Below are positions 8,405 to 17,522 of a stretch of 39,136 nt of DNA, piece after piece. Every line of letters starts with the position of its first letter. Position 1 is the stretch's first letter. The notes beneath the pieces were generated by a model. The model was not told where the DNA came from. It saw nothing but the letters and a program-made list of their open reading frames with translations, and searched no databases. The translations under genes and the position numbers were made by a program. This DNA is from Acidimicrobiia bacterium (GTDB taxonomy: Bacteria; Actinomycetota; Acidimicrobiia; Spongiisociales; ZC4RG35), in NCBI GenBank assembly GCA_015488325.1, contig WFOA01000100.1, forward strand, positions 1-39,136, given 5' to 3'.

Positions 8405-10099
8405 GTGATGAACGACACGTCGACGACCGCTCATCGCGGGGAGCCCAGCCCGAAATACGTCTTCGTGACGGGCGGCGTCGTCTCCAGCCTCGGCAAGGGG
8501 ATCACGGGCGCCTCGTTGGGGAGACTCCTCACCGCCCGGGGGTTACGGGTCGTCTCCCAGAAACTCGACCCCTACATCAACGTGGATCCGGGGACGATGA
8601 ACCCGTTCCAACACGGGGAGGTGTTCGTCACCGACGACGGCGGCGAGACCGACCTCGACCTCGGACACTATGAACGGTTCACCGGCTCCAACCTCCGCCG
8701 GGCTTCCAACGTCACCGCCGGCTCCGTCTACCTGTCGGTCATCCAGAAGGAGCGGCGGGGCGACTACCTGGGGGACACCGTCCAGGTGATCCCCCACATC
8801 ACCAACGAGATCAAAGACCGGATCCGGGCGGTCGCCACCGCCGAGGAGGCGGACGTGGTGATCACCGAGGTCGGGGGGACCGTCGGCGACATCGAGAGTC
8901 TCCCCTTTCTCGAGGCGATCCGGCAGTTCGCCAACGACGTGGGGCGCCACAACGCCCTCTTCCTCCACGTCACCCTCGTGCCCTACATCGCCTCCTCCGA
9001 GGAGCTGAAGACCAAACCCACCCAGCATTCGGTCGCCGAGCTGCGCTCGAAGGGGATCCAGCCCGACGTGATCGTCGTGCGATCCGACCGGCCCATCGAC
9101 GACGCCGTACGCCGCAAGATCTCCCTCTTCTGCGACGTGCCGGTCCGCGCCGTCATCTCCGCCCCGGACGCCGCCGACATCTACGAGGTACCGCTCATCC
9201 TCCGCCGCGGCGGACTCGACCAGGTGGTCTGCGAACGGCTCGGCCTCGAATGTCGGGAGCCCGACCTGGGGGAGTGGGAGACGATGGTACGGCGGGCGAT
9301 GGCCGCGACCCGCCCGGTGACCGTCGGCATCGTCGGGAAGTACGTCGACTATCCCGACGCCTACCTGTCGGTGGTGGAGGCGCTCCGCCACGGCGCCGCC
9401 GCCGAAGACCGCAAGCTCGAGATCCGCTGGATCCCGAGCGACGAACTGACCGGCATGCTCGCCGAGAGCTACCTGCAGGACGTCGACGGCATCGTCGTCC
9501 CCGGAGGGTTCGGACCCCGGGGGGTGGAAGGCAAGATCGCCGCGATCCGGTACGCCCGTGAACGGCGGCTGCCGTTCCTCGGCCTCTGCCTCGGGCTGCA
9601 ATGCGCCGTGATCGAATTCGCCCGCGACGTGTTGGGCCTCGCCGACGCCAACAGCACCGAATTCGACCCGACCACGTCCCATCCGGTCATCGACCTGATG
9701 GAGAGCCAGCACGGGGTCGAAGACAAGGGCGGCACCATGCGTCTGGGTCTCTACCCGGCGAAACTGGTCGAAGGGACCCTGGTCCGTTCCCTGTACGGCG
9801 AGGAGCTGATCTACGAACGCCATCGGCATCGGTGGGAGGTGAACAACCGGTACCGCAGGGACCTGGAGGGGGCGGGGATGCGCATGTCCGGGGTGGCGCC
9901 GGACGACTCCCTCGTCGAGTTCATCGAGATCCCCGACCATCCGTACTTCGTGGCGACCCAGGCCCACCCCGAATTCAAGTCGCGGCCCGACCGTCCCCAC
10001 CCGCTGTTCCGTGCCCTGGTGGCGGCGGCTGCCCGGCTCCGGGATGCCCGTGACGCCGAAGGCACCGCCTCCGAGGCGTCGTCGATGCTGCGGACGTGA
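8405..10099 (+). CDS. pyrG: CTP synthase
   Basis: A 564-residue glutamine-dependent CTP synthase (UTP + ATP + Gln to CTP). The N-terminal synthetase domain begins [17 protein letters not shown] with its P-loop and carries the [12 protein letters not shown] and [16 protein letters not shown] motifs. The C-terminal class-I glutamine amidotransferase domain has its nucleophile Cys in GLCLGLQ and His/Glu in [11 protein letters not shown] at 8405 (or ATG at 8408) is chosen because the -10 ends just before it; the in-frame GTG at 8387 lies upstream of that -10. The stop overlaps the next GTG (GTGA). The following Nudix and xerD genes match the order recalled for M. tuberculosis Rv1699-Rv1701, with ald inserted. 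Confidence 0.97.
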   Translation: MMNDTSTTAHRGEPSPKYVFVTGGVVSSLGKGITGASLGRLLTARGLRVVSQKLDPYINVDPGTMNPFQHGEVFVTDDGGETDLDLGHYERFTGSNLRRASNVTAGSVYLSVIQKERRGDYLGDTVQVIPHITNEIKDRIRAVATAEEADVVITEVGGTVGDIESLPFLEAIRQFANDVGRHNALFLHVTLVPYIASSEELKTKPTQHSVAELRSKGIQPDVIVVRSDRPIDDAVRRKISLFCDVPVRAVISAPDAADIYEVPLILRRGGLDQVVCERLGLECREPDLGEWETMVRRAMAATRPVTVGIVGKYVDYPDAYLSVVEALRHGAAAEDRKLEIRWIPSDELTGMLAESYLQDVDGIVVPGGFGPRGVEGKIAAIRYARERRLPFLGLCLGLQCAVIEFARDVLGLADANSTEFDPTTSHPVIDLMESQHGVEDKGGTMRLGLYPAKLVEGTLVRSLYGEELIYERHRHRWEVNNRYRRDLEGAGMRMSGVAPDDSLVEFIEIPDHPYFVATQAHPEFKSRPDRPHPLFRALVAAAARLRDARDAEGTASEASSMLRT

Positions 10100-10629
10100 C
10101 CTTCGAACGGCTGGGACGGGTCCGCCTGGCCAGGGGAGCGATCGTCGACTTCGACGAGGATCATCTGATCGCCCCCGACGGCCGACCCATGCGCCGGGAC
10201 GTGATCCGACACCGTGGCGGGGTGGCGGTACTCCCCGTCATGGAACGTCGCATATGGCTGGTCCGCCAGTTCCGCAACGCCTACGACTGCGAGCTCTGGG
10301 AGATCCCCGCCGGACGCCTCGAGGCGGGGGAGCAGCCGGTCGAGACGGCTCGTCGGGAACTCGTCGAAGAGCTGGGCGCCCTGGCCGACACCCTCGAGCC
10401 GCTCGCCGTCGTGTACCCGTCGCCCGGCTACACCGCCGAGGTGATCCACGTCTTCGTCGCCGAAGGTATCGTCCCAGGGAAGCGAACGCCCGACGGGGCG
10501 GAGGAACGCTTCGGGGTCGTGCGGTCCTGGGAGCTCGGGGAGTTGTTGGAGATGATCGACGAAGGGCGTCTCCCCGACGCCAAGACGCAGATCGCCGTCC
10601 TCGCCTGGGCGAGAAGGAGTGGAATGTGA
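10096..10629 (+). CDS. Nudix hydrolase, ADP-ribose pyrophosphatase type
   Basis: A 177-residue Nudix enzyme. The box is GRLEAGEQ, then seven residues to RELVEELGA. The flanking sequences [23 protein letters not shown] and [14 protein letters not shown] are typical of ADP-ribose pyrophosphatases, which hydrolyse ADP-ribose to AMP and ribose 5-phosphate. In position it matches the Nudix gene between pyrG and xerD in mycobacteria (Rv1700). GTG 10096 overlaps the pyrG stop, and the stop overlaps the ald start by 4 bases. Confidence 0.95.
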   Translation: MTFERLGRVRLARGAIVDFDEDHLIAPDGRPMRRDVIRHRGGVAVLPVMERRIWLVRQFRNAYDCELWEIPAGRLEAGEQPVETARRELVEELGALADTLEPLAVVYPSPGYTAEVIHVFVAEGIVPGKRTPDGAEERFGVVRSWELGELLEMIDEGRLPDAKTQIAVLAWARRSGM

Positions 10630-11747
10630 TCGTCGGAGTCCCCAAGGAGATCAAGACGTCCGAGTTTCGGGTGGCCATCACCCCGGTTGGAGTGCGCGAG
10701 CTGGTCGCCCACGGCCACACGGTGATCATCGAACAGGACGCCGGAGAAGGGTCGACGATCCACGACGAAGAGTTCGTCGAGCAGGGCGCCGAGATCGTCC
10801 CCGACGCCGAGACGGTCTTCGAACGGGCCGACATGATCCTCAAGGTGAAAGAACCCCAGGCCTCGGAGGTCCCGCTGCTCAGGCCCGGCCAGATCCTGTT
10901 TACCTACCTGCATCTGGCCGCATACCCGGAGCTGGCGCACGGCCTGCTCGAACGGGACATCACCGCCGTCGCGTACGAGACGGTGGAGACCGAGACACGG
11001 CGCCTCCCCCTGCTCGCCCCGATGAGCGAGGTGGCGGGGAGGATGGCGGTGCAGGTCGGCGCCTACTTCCTGGAGAAAGCTGCCGGCGGACGGGGGATCC
11101 TGCTGGGAGGGGTGGCAGGGGTGCGTCCCGCCAAAGTGGTGGTCATCGGCGCCGGCACGGCCGGGACGAACGCGGCGGTCATCGCCATGGGCATGCAGGC
11201 CGACGTCACCGTCCTCGACACCGACCTCGACAAGCTCCGCCAGCTCGAAGCGCTCTACCAGGGTCGGATCACGACCCTCGCCTCGAACCGGCTGACCCTG
11301 GAAGAGGTGGTGCTCCAGGCCGACCTGGTCGTCGGCTCGGTGTTGGTACCCGGGGCGTCGGCCCCGAAGCTGGTCACCGCCGACATGGTGCGGGCGATGC
11401 GCCGAGGGGCGGTCCTGGTGGACATCGCCATCGACCAGGGGGGATGCTTCGAGACGTCCCACGAGACCACCCACGAGGACCCCGTCTATCTCGTCCACGA
11501 CGTCGTCCACTACGCCGTCGGCAACATCCCCGGCGCTGTCCCCCACACCTCGACCTACGCGTTGACGAACGCCACCCTGCCCTACGCTGTGGCCATCGCC
11601 GACCGGGGGGTGGTGGGTGCCCTCGAACGCCATCCGGAGCTCGTCCTCGGCGTCAACATCGTCGGTGACCGGCTCACCCACCGGGCCGTCGCCGAGAGCC
11701 TCGGGATGGAATACACCGACCCGCTGGTGGCGCTCGGAGTGGCGTGA
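10626..11747 (+). CDS. ald: Alanine dehydrogenase
   Basis: A 373-residue NAD-dependent L-alanine dehydrogenase (alanine to/from pyruvate + ammonium). N-terminal [18 protein letters not shown] and the catalytic Lys in LKVKEPQ are present. The catalytic His is in [12 protein letters not shown]. The NAD-binding Rossmann stretch is [19 protein letters not shown] followed by the acidic VLDTD, and the Asp in VDIAIDQGG completes the site. GTG 10626 is supported by AAGGAG six bases upstream. Overlaps with the Nudix gene (4 bases) and xerD (GTGA) suggest one transcript with pyrG. Its position between pyrG and xerD differs from M. tuberculosis, where ald is elsewhere. Confidence 0.96.
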   Translation: MIVGVPKEIKTSEFRVAITPVGVRELVAHGHTVIIEQDAGEGSTIHDEEFVEQGAEIVPDAETVFERADMILKVKEPQASEVPLLRPGQILFTYLHLAAYPELAHGLLERDITAVAYETVETETRRLPLLAPMSEVAGRMAVQVGAYFLEKAAGGRGILLGGVAGVRPAKVVVIGAGTAGTNAAVIAMGMQADVTVLDTDLDKLRQLEALYQGRITTLASNRLTLEEVVLQADLVVGSVLVPGASAPKLVTADMVRAMRRGAVLVDIAIDQGGCFETSHETTHEDPVYLVHDVVHYAVGNIPGAVPHTSTYALTNATLPYAVAIADRGVVGALERHPELVLGVNIVGDRLTHRAVAESLGMEYTDPLVALGVA

Positions 11748-12616
11748 CCGACCTGTCGGCGGCGGCCCGCGAATACCTGGGGGCGCTGCGGGTCGAGCGG
11801 GGCCTGGCGGCCAACACCGTCGCCGCCTACGGGCGTGACATCGGCCAATACCTCGCCTTCCTCGACGGGCGTACACCGACCGAAGACCTCGTCGCCGAGT
11901 TCGTGGCGGCGCTGCGAACCGCGGGTCTGGCGTCAGCCACCATCGCCCGCAAGCTCGCCGCGGTCCGCGGCCTCCACCGTTTCCTCGTCTCCGAAGGTCT
12001 CGCCCGCGACGATCCGACGCGCCTCGTCGACCCCGAGGCGAGGAGACCCCCCATGCCGAAAGCCCTCACCGTCGACGAGGTGTTCGCCCTGTTGGCGTCA
12101 CCGGATGCGGCGACGGCGGCAGGACGACGGGACCGAGCCCTCCTCGAGTTCCTCTACGCCACGGGGACACGGGTGTCGGAGGCGGTCGCCCTCGACCTGG
12201 CCGACCTCGACCTCGAAGAGCGGGTGGCGGTGGTGTGGGGGAAGGGGAATCGCCAACGGCTGGTGCCCCTCGGCCGAGCGGCGGCGGAGGCGATCGAGAT
12301 GTGGCTGGCGGACCGGCTGCGGCTGGTGCGGGGCGGCGTCGACGCCGTCTTCCTGAACCTGCGGGGACGGAGGATTACCCGCCAAGGTGTCCATCGGATC
12401 GTGGTCACCCACGCCCGCAGGGCCGGGCTGGAGGGAGTGTCGCCCCACGTCCTCCGCCATTCGGCGGCGACGCACATGCTGGAAGGGGGAGCCGACCTCC
12501 GATCCGTCCAGGCGATGCTCGGTCACGCTAGGCTGTCTACCACCCAGGTCTACACGAAAGTCTCACCCCAGCATCTGCTGGAGGTGTACGTCCAGTCCCA
12601 CCCACGGAGCAGATGA
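11744..12616 (+). CDS. xerD: Tyrosine recombinase XerD
   Basis: A 290-residue tyrosine recombinase that resolves chromosome dimers at dif together with XerC. The N-terminal SAM-like core-binding domain spans about 1-90. The catalytic set is complete: Arg in TGTRVSEAVAL, Lys in GKGNRQRLVP, His-x-x-Arg in HVLRHSAATHML, His in LGHARLSTTQ, and nucleophile Tyr in QVYTKV. Length and spacing are those of XerC/XerD rather than phage integrases. The gene context (ald and DksA coupled on either side, scpAB nearby) supports a housekeeping role. No attachment site is seen nearby. Confidence 0.95.
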   Translation: MTDLSAAAREYLGALRVERGLAANTVAAYGRDIGQYLAFLDGRTPTEDLVAEFVAALRTAGLASATIARKLAAVRGLHRFLVSEGLARDDPTRLVDPEARRPPMPKALTVDEVFALLASPDAATAAGRRDRALLEFLYATGTRVSEAVALDLADLDLEERVAVVWGKGNRQRLVPLGRAAAEAIEMWLADRLRLVRGGVDAVFLNLRGRRITRQGVHRIVVTHARRAGLEGVSPHVLRHSAATHMLEGGADLRSVQAMLGHARLSTTQVYTKVSPQHLLEVYVQSHPRSR

Positions 12617-12957
12617 CCATCGACCTCGACCAAGCTCGTATCGCCCTCCAGGAGGAACGGGCGCGCCTCGTCCATCAGCTCGAGGAACTCGGAGCGACCG
12701 AGACCGGCGAGCTGAGGAGCGACCTGGACTTCGGAGGTGGATTCGCCGATGCCGGTGCCGTGACGGCCGAACGCACCGAGGTGCTCGGGCTCGTCAAGAC
12801 GCTCATCCAACGTCTCGAGGAGGTCGACGCCGCATTGGGTCAGATCGACGACGGCACCTACGGGACCTGTGCCACCTGCGGGGCGGAGATCTCACCGGCG
12901 CGACTCGAAGCCCGACCCGCCTCGATCCACTGCATCGAGTGCAAGTCCAAGACCTGA
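12613..12957 (+). CDS. DksA/TraR-family zinc-finger protein
   Basis: A 114-residue protein. Two helical stretches (about 4-32 and 50-78) could form the DksA hairpin coiled coil. The C-terminal zinc finger has Cys-x2-Cys in TCATCGAE and Cys-x2-Cys in HCIECKSK. DksA proteins act in the RNA polymerase secondary channel; whether this short actinobacterial form does so is inference. The acidic tip between the helices reads FADAGAVT. The ATG overlaps the xerD stop as ATGA. The HD-protein gene follows three bases after the stop. Confidence 0.92.
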   Translation: MTIDLDQARIALQEERARLVHQLEELGATETGELRSDLDFGGGFADAGAVTAERTEVLGLVKTLIQRLEEVDAALGQIDDGTYGTCATCGAEISPARLEARPASIHCIECKSKT

Positions 12958-12960
12958 ACG

Positions 12961-13479
12961 GTGGCCCGCTGGCTCCATCTGGTCGGTCGGTTCTTCGACG
13001 TCGTCTTCGCCTACCCCCTCGACGATGACGAACGTCGTCGAGTCTCGGAGCTGCTTCGACCCGGTCCCGAGTTCGAGGCCTTCATGGCTCAACCCGTCGC
13101 CGACCAGCGCCACGGCCTGGAAGCCGCCGAGACGGTGGCGGCGGCCGCCCCGGACCGCCTCGACCTGCAGCGGGCGGCGCTCCTCCACGACGTCGGGAAA
13201 CGACACAGCGGCCTCGGGGTGGTCGGCCGGGTCCTCGCCACCGTGGCCGCCGGTCTCGGCGGGCCCTGGACCCGGCGCCAGCGGCGCTACCAGGACCACG
13301 GGGCCCTCGGTGCGGCCGAGTTGGAGGCCTGGGGGGCAGAACCGATCGTGGTGGCCTACGCCCGGCACCATCACGGGACGCGGCCCGACGAGGTCGCCCC
13401 CGGTGACTGGGCGCTCCTCGAACGGGCCGACCGGGCGCGGATCCCGAGAAGGCGCCGTGTCCGAGCCTCGAGTCGATAG
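12961..13479 (+). CDS. HD-domain phosphohydrolase-like protein
   Basis: A 172-residue protein with an HD-type metal site. An early His (DQRHGLE), the paired LLHDVGKRHSG, a further His in YQDHGALG, and HHHG near the C-terminal third are the expected ligands. These proteins hydrolyse nucleotides or phosphoesters; the substrate is unknown. No membrane segment or second domain is seen. The C-terminus is Arg-rich. GTG 12961 lies three bases after the DksA stop, so it is in the same operon. The HD site resembles those used in nucleotide signalling, but nothing else supports a signalling role. Confidence 0.85.
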   Translation: MARWLHLVGRFFDVVFAYPLDDDERRRVSELLRPGPEFEAFMAQPVADQRHGLEAAETVAAAAPDRLDLQRAALLHDVGKRHSGLGVVGRVLATVAAGLGGPWTRRQRRYQDHGALGAAELEAWGAEPIVVAYARHHHGTRPDEVAPGDWALLERADRARIPRRRRVRASSR

Positions 13480-13482
13480 GAT
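13477..13482 (+). promoter_or_regulatory. Candidate -10 element TAGGAT before scpA
   Basis: TAGGAT overlaps the stop codon of the HD gene (TAG at 13477) and lies 24 bases before the scpA ATG. It would give a leader of about 18 bases. It may start a separate scpA-scpB-rluB transcript. Confidence 0.4.
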
Positions 13483-13506
13483 GCCGACGCCGTCCCCGGA
13501 ACCCTC

Positions 13507-14262
13507 ATGACCTACCACGTCAAGACCGCGGTGTTCGAGGGACCCCTCGACCTGCTGCTGCAACTCATCACCCGCCACCAGGTGGACATCACCGCCGTCA
13601 GCCTGGGCGACCTCGTGGGCGAGTACCTCTCGTACCTGGACGAGATGCGGGCCCTCGACCTGGACGTGACCAGCGAGTTCCTCCTCATCGCCGCCACGCT
13701 CATCCAGCTGAAGGCGCGGCACCTGCTGCCCGAAGATGCCGACGTCGACCTCGACGAGGAGCTGGAGCTGATGGCCGACCGCGACCGCCTGCTGGGACGG
13801 CTCCTCCAGTGCGTCACCTTCAAAGACGTCGCCGCGGTGCTCACGGCCCGTCTGCAGGCGACCAACCGCTACCTGGCCCGCCAGGGCGGTCTCGACCCCG
13901 GCGTGGAGGTCCCGCCTCCCGACGTGGTGCTGGCGGTCGACGCCCCGGGTCTGGCGCGAATCGCCGCCCGGGTCTTGTCGGCCCGTACCGAGCCGGACCT
14001 CGACCATCTCGATCTGGAGCTTCCTTCGGTGCAGCACGCCCTGGACGAACTGCGAACCCGGATCGCCGAGGCAGCCGAGACGACCTTCGACGAGCTCGTC
14101 TCCCACTGTCGCCGTCCCGTCGAAGTCGCCGCCTACTTCCTCGCCCTGTTGGAGCTGGCCCGGTGGGGGATGGTCGAGGTCGCCCAGGAGGACTGGCTGT
14201 CCGAGATCCGGGTGGTGCGACGGGACGCATCGGGGGAGGTGGTGTCGGAATGGGCGACGTGA
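13507..14262 (+). CDS. scpA: Segregation and condensation protein A
   Basis: A 251-residue kleisin subunit of the SMC-ScpAB condensin. The signature N-terminus (FEGPLDLLLQLITRHQVDIT) and the following LIAATLIQLKARHLLPED block are diagnostic of ScpA. The C-terminal winged helix (about 195-251) would contact the SMC head. ATG 13507 is preferred by alignment with the family start. It overlaps scpB by 13 bases. No parA gene is adjacent, whereas one lies near scpA in M. tuberculosis as I recall it. Confidence 0.96.
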   Translation: MTYHVKTAVFEGPLDLLLQLITRHQVDITAVSLGDLVGEYLSYLDEMRALDLDVTSEFLLIAATLIQLKARHLLPEDADVDLDEELELMADRDRLLGRLLQCVTFKDVAAVLTARLQATNRYLARQGGLDPGVEVPPPDVVLAVDAPGLARIAARVLSARTEPDLDHLDLELPSVQHALDELRTRIAEAAETTFDELVSHCRRPVEVAAYFLALLELARWGMVEVAQEDWLSEIRVVRRDASGEVVSEWAT

Positions 14263-14819
14263 ACGACCGGCTCGCCGCCTTGGAGGCGATCCTGTTCGTC
14301 ACCGAAGCCCCGGTACCCGACCGGGAGCTCGCCGAGGTGCTGGAGGTCGCCACCGGCGACGTCGCCGCACTGGTCGAGACCCTCAACGGGCGGCTCGAGG
14401 AGCGGGGGAGTGGGCTGACGGTGAGACGATCGGCGGGAGGTTGGCGCCTCTACACCAGACGGGAGCTGCATCCGTTCCTCGAACGGTTCGCCGCGTCCCC
14501 GACGGCGCGGCGGGTGTCCTCCGCCGCCCTGGAGGTGCTGGCGGTCGTCGCCTACCGCCAGCCGGTGTCCCGGGGCCAGATCGCCGAGATCCGGGGTGTC
14601 GACTCCGACTCGGCGATCCGGAGTCTCGAGCGGCTCGGACTGATCGCCGAAGTGGGTCGGCTCTCCACCCCGGGCAATCCGGCCGTCTACGGGACGACCG
14701 ACCTGTTCCTGGAGAAAATGGGTCTCGACACCTTGGACGACCTCCCACCCCTCGCCGACCACGTGCCACCGGCCGAGGTCCTCGACGCCCTCGAAGAGAC
14801 CTTTCGTCCCGACGGATGA
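14250..14819 (+). CDS. scpB: Segregation and condensation protein B
   Basis: A 189-residue winged-helix dimer that binds ScpA. Features are the LAALEAILFVTEAPVPDREL opening, the second winged helix VLAVVAYRQPVSRGQIAEIRGVDSD, and the terminal GNPAVYGTTDLFLEKMGL, all typical of ScpB. ATG 14250 is preceded by a GGGGGAGG-type ribosome-binding site. GTG 14259 would instead give a 4-base GTGA overlap with scpA and cannot be excluded. The stop overlaps the rluB ATG. Confidence 0.95.
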   Translation: MGDVNDRLAALEAILFVTEAPVPDRELAEVLEVATGDVAALVETLNGRLEERGSGLTVRRSAGGWRLYTRRELHPFLERFAASPTARRVSSAALEVLAVVAYRQPVSRGQIAEIRGVDSDSAIRSLERLGLIAEVGRLSTPGNPAVYGTTDLFLEKMGLDTLDDLPPLADHVPPAEVLDALEETFRPDG

Positions 14820-15559
14820 AGGCCGAGCGCCTCCAAAAGATCATCGCCCATGCCGGGTTGATGTCCCGACGGGCCGCCGAGGAGCTGATCCGACAGGGCC
14901 GGGTGACGGTCGACGGTCGGGTGGCCCGGCTGGGGGACCGGGCGGACCCCGAGCATGCCCAGGTCGAGATCGACGGTGTCCCGGTGCCGGTGGCACCCGA
15001 GCGGGTGACCTACCTCCTCTACAAGCCGGTCGGGGTCGTCTCCACGGCGGCGGACCCCGAGGGGCGTCCCACCGTCGTCGACCTGGTGCCCGACACACCA
15101 CGGGTGTTCCCGGTGGGGCGACTCGACCTCGACTCGGAAGGGCTCATCCTGCTCACCAACGACGGTGAGCTGGCGCAGCGTGTCACCCACCCCCGGTACG
15201 GGGTGACCAAGACGTACACGGTGCTCGTGGAAGGTCGGGTCACCCCTCGGGTGCTACGGCGGCTGACAGACGGTGTGGAGCTGGACGACGGACCCGCCCG
15301 GGCGCTACGGGCGAAGATCCTGGACCGACGCACGGACCGGTCCCTCGTCGAACTGGTGATGGGGGAGGGACGGAACCGGGAGGTGCGGCGGATGATGGAG
15401 ACGGTCGGCCACCCGGTCCTCACCCTCGCCCGGGTGGCGATCGGGCCGATCCGTGACCGGTCACTTCGGCCGGGTCGCTGGCGGCGGCTCACCGTCGACG
15501 AGGTCGCCGACCTCTACGCGGCCTCGGCGGGAGTCGGCCGTCGTGTGCAGCGTTGCTGA
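14816..15559 (+). CDS. rluB: rRNA pseudouridine synthase, RluB/RsuA family
   Basis: A 247-residue pseudouridine synthase. The N-terminal S4 RNA-binding domain covers about 1-60 (ERLQKIIAHAGLMSRRAAEE). The catalytic domain has VTYLLYKPVGVVST and the catalytic Asp in PVGRLDLDSEGLILLTNDG, with later GRNREVRRMMETVGHPVL. RluB modifies 23S rRNA in helix 80; placement after scpAB is the common Gram-positive order. RsuA (16S) specificity is less likely by context. ATG 14816 overlaps the scpB stop (ATGA). aroA follows after 21 bases with its own promoter-like element. Confidence 0.94.
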   Translation: MKAERLQKIIAHAGLMSRRAAEELIRQGRVTVDGRVARLGDRADPEHAQVEIDGVPVPVAPERVTYLLYKPVGVVSTAADPEGRPTVVDLVPDTPRVFPVGRLDLDSEGLILLTNDGELAQRVTHPRYGVTKTYTVLVEGRVTPRVLRRLTDGVELDDGPARALRAKILDRRTDRSLVELVMGEGRNREVRRMMETVGHPVLTLARVAIGPIRDRSLRPGRWRRLTVDEVADLYAASAGVGRRVQRC

Positions 15560-15564
15560 GGCGC

Positions 15565-15570
15565 TACCTT
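15565..15570 (+). promoter_or_regulatory. Candidate -10 element TACCTT before aroA
   Basis: TACCTT ends 10 bases before the ATG at 15581. It would give a leader of about 4 bases, so it is nearly leaderless. No -35 is evident. Confidence 0.4.
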
Positions 15571-15580
15571 TGCCTCCGAC

Positions 15581-16837
15581 ATGGAGACGCTCACGATCGC
15601 GACGATCGATCGGCCGCTGGAGGCGGTGGTCCGCCCTCCCGGCTCGAAGAGCATCACCAACCGGGCGTTGGTGGTGGCGGCCCTGGCGACGGGTGGGGTC
15701 AGCCGCCTGGAAGGTGCCCTGGATGCCGACGACACCAGGGTGATGCGGGAGGCGTTGCGCCGCTTCGGGGTGATGATCGACGACGTCGACGATCCGTGGC
15801 TGGTGTTGGGGACCGGTGGCCGGCTGTCGGCTCCGGGGCGGGTCGACGTGGGGGCGTCGGGGACGTCGGCGCGGTTCCTGACGGCCCTCGCCGCCCTCGT
15901 CCCCGGCACGACCACGATCGACGGGACCCCACGGATGCGGGAACGTCCCATCGGCGAGCTGGCGGCGGCCCTCGAATCCCTGGGGGTCGCCGTGGAGACC
16001 ACCGACGGGTGCCCTCCGGTCACCGTGACGGGAGGTGCCCTCGGTGGGGGGAGGGTGACGGTGGAGGCGTCGCGGTCGAGCCAGTTCGTCTCGGCGCTGC
16101 TGCTGGTGGCGCCGATGGCCGAAACACCCCTGGTCGTGGAGGCACCCCGGCTGGTTTCGGCCCCCTACGTCCAGACCACCCTCGAGGTGATGCAGGCCTT
16201 CGGCGCCGAGGTCGAAGGGTGCGGCGACGAATGCTGGCGGGTCGAGCCGACGGGCTACCGCACCGCCCATTTCGACATCGAGGCGGACGCCTCGGCAGCG
16301 GTCTACCCGCTGGTGGCGGCCGCCATCCTGGGGGGTGTGGTCGCCGTCGAAGGCATCCCTGCCTCCTCGACCCAGGCCGACCTGCGGATCGTCGAGGTCC
16401 TGGAGGCGATGGGATGCAGCGTGTGGCATCGGGACGTGCGGCTCGTGGTCTCGGGCCCGTCCCGGCGTCTGGAAGCGGTGGACGTGGACATGAACTCGGC
16501 ACCCGACGCCGTCTTGGGGCTCGCCGTCGCATGTCTGTTCGCCGACGGCCCTTCCCGCATCAGGAACGTCGGCAACCTCCGGCTGAAAGAGACCGATCGC
16601 CTGGCCGCGTTGGTGACCGAGCTGCGCCGGGTCGGCGGCGACGCCAGGGTCGAAGGCGACGACCTGGTGGTGATTCCCGGCGAGATCCGCCCGGCCACCG
16701 TCCGTACCTACGACGATCACCGGATGGCCATGTCCTTCGCCCTGGTCGGTCTGGCCCGGCCAGGGATCGTCATCGAAGATCCCTCCTGTGTGGACAAGAC
16801 CTGGCCGGGGTACTTCGACATGCTGGCGGCGCTGTGA
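15581..16837 (+). CDS. aroA: 3-phosphoshikimate 1-carboxyvinyltransferase (EPSP synthase)
   Basis: A 418-residue EPSP synthase of the shikimate pathway (shikimate 3-phosphate + PEP). Motifs in order are PGSKSITNRALVVAALATG, GASGTSARFLTAL (PEP loop), SSQFVSALLL, the Asp in DVDMNSAPDA, the LRLKETDRLAAL block, DDHRMAMSFAL, and the terminal CVDKTWPGYFDML. The length is normal. It overlaps cmk by 4 bases; aroA-cmk linkage is widespread. Confidence 0.97.
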   Translation: METLTIATIDRPLEAVVRPPGSKSITNRALVVAALATGGVSRLEGALDADDTRVMREALRRFGVMIDDVDDPWLVLGTGGRLSAPGRVDVGASGTSARFLTALAALVPGTTTIDGTPRMRERPIGELAAALESLGVAVETTDGCPPVTVTGGALGGGRVTVEASRSSQFVSALLLVAPMAETPLVVEAPRLVSAPYVQTTLEVMQAFGAEVEGCGDECWRVEPTGYRTAHFDIEADASAAVYPLVAAAILGGVVAVEGIPASSTQADLRIVEVLEAMGCSVWHRDVRLVVSGPSRRLEAVDVDMNSAPDAVLGLAVACLFADGPSRIRNVGNLRLKETDRLAALVTELRRVGGDARVEGDDLVVIPGEIRPATVRTYDDHRMAMSFALVGLARPGIVIEDPSCVDKTWPGYFDMLAAL

Positions 16838-17496
16838 CGCAGGTCATCGCCATCGATGGCCCGGGGGGTTCGGGGAAGTCCACGGTCAGTCGTCTCCTGG
16901 CGGAGCGCCTCGGAGCGGTCCACCTCGACACCGGAGCCTTCTACCGGGCCGCCACCTTGGCGGCGCTGCGTGCCGGAGTCGACCTCGAGGACGGGGAGGC
17001 AGTCACCGCCGAGGTGGCCCGCCACCGTCTGGAGCAGGAGGCGGGCAGGATGCTCCTCGACGGTGAGGACGTCTCGGCCGACATCAGGACACCGGAGGTC
17101 GACCGCTCGGTGAGCGTCGTGTCGGCGTATCCGGAGGTGCGTCGGCTCATGGTCGACGCCCAACGGGACTGGGTGCGACGCCGTGGCGGCACCGCCGTGG
17201 TGGAGGGACGCGACATCGGCACGGTCGTCTTCCCTGCGGCCTCCCTCAAGGTGTTCCTGGAGGCGTCACCGGAGGAGCGGGCGCGCCGCCGCGCCCGGGA
17301 GTCGGGTCTCGACGCCGAAGCGGTGCAACGGGAGCTGCGTCGCCGGGACCGCCTCGACCGTTCCCGAGCCACCTCTCCGCTGCGTCCGGCCGACGACGCC
17401 GTGGTGATCGACACCACCGAGCTCTCGGTCGACGAGGTGGTCGACCGGATCATCGCCGCGTTGGGGCGGGTCGGCGAGGCGTCGCCGCCGAAATGA
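16834..17496 (+). CDS. cmk: Cytidylate kinase
   Basis: A 220-residue (d)CMP kinase. The P-loop is IDGPGGSGKSTVS at the N-terminus, followed by LDTGAFYRA, EGRDIGTVVFP and the Arg-rich lid region RRRDRLDRSRATSPL. The reaction is CMP or dCMP + ATP to the diphosphate. GTG 16834 overlaps the aroA stop (GTGA). The order rluB-(aroA)-cmk-(ispH)-der parallels Rv1711-Rv1713, with aroA and ispH inserted. Confidence 0.97.
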   Translation: MTQVIAIDGPGGSGKSTVSRLLAERLGAVHLDTGAFYRAATLAALRAGVDLEDGEAVTAEVARHRLEQEAGRMLLDGEDVSADIRTPEVDRSVSVVSAYPEVRRLMVDAQRDWVRRRGGTAVVEGRDIGTVVFPAASLKVFLEASPEERARRRARESGLDAEAVQRELRRRDRLDRSRATSPLRPADDAVVIDTTELSVDEVVDRIIAALGRVGEASPPK

Positions 17497-17510
17497 TCCG
17501 TCTTCGGGCC

Positions 17511-17516
17511 TAGCAT
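17511..17516 (+). promoter_or_regulatory. Candidate -10 element TAGCAT, leaderless ispH
   Basis: TAGCAT ends 6 bases before the ATG at 17523, so the expected transcription start coincides with the A of the start codon. There is no room for a ribosome-binding site. No recognisable -35. Confidence 0.62.
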
Positions 17517-17522
17517 CTGCGC

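Noticed and set aside
11744-12616. Tyrosine recombinase as evidence of an integrated element
   Set aside because: Length, motifs and neighbours are those of chromosomal XerD; no attachment repeats or phage genes nearby.
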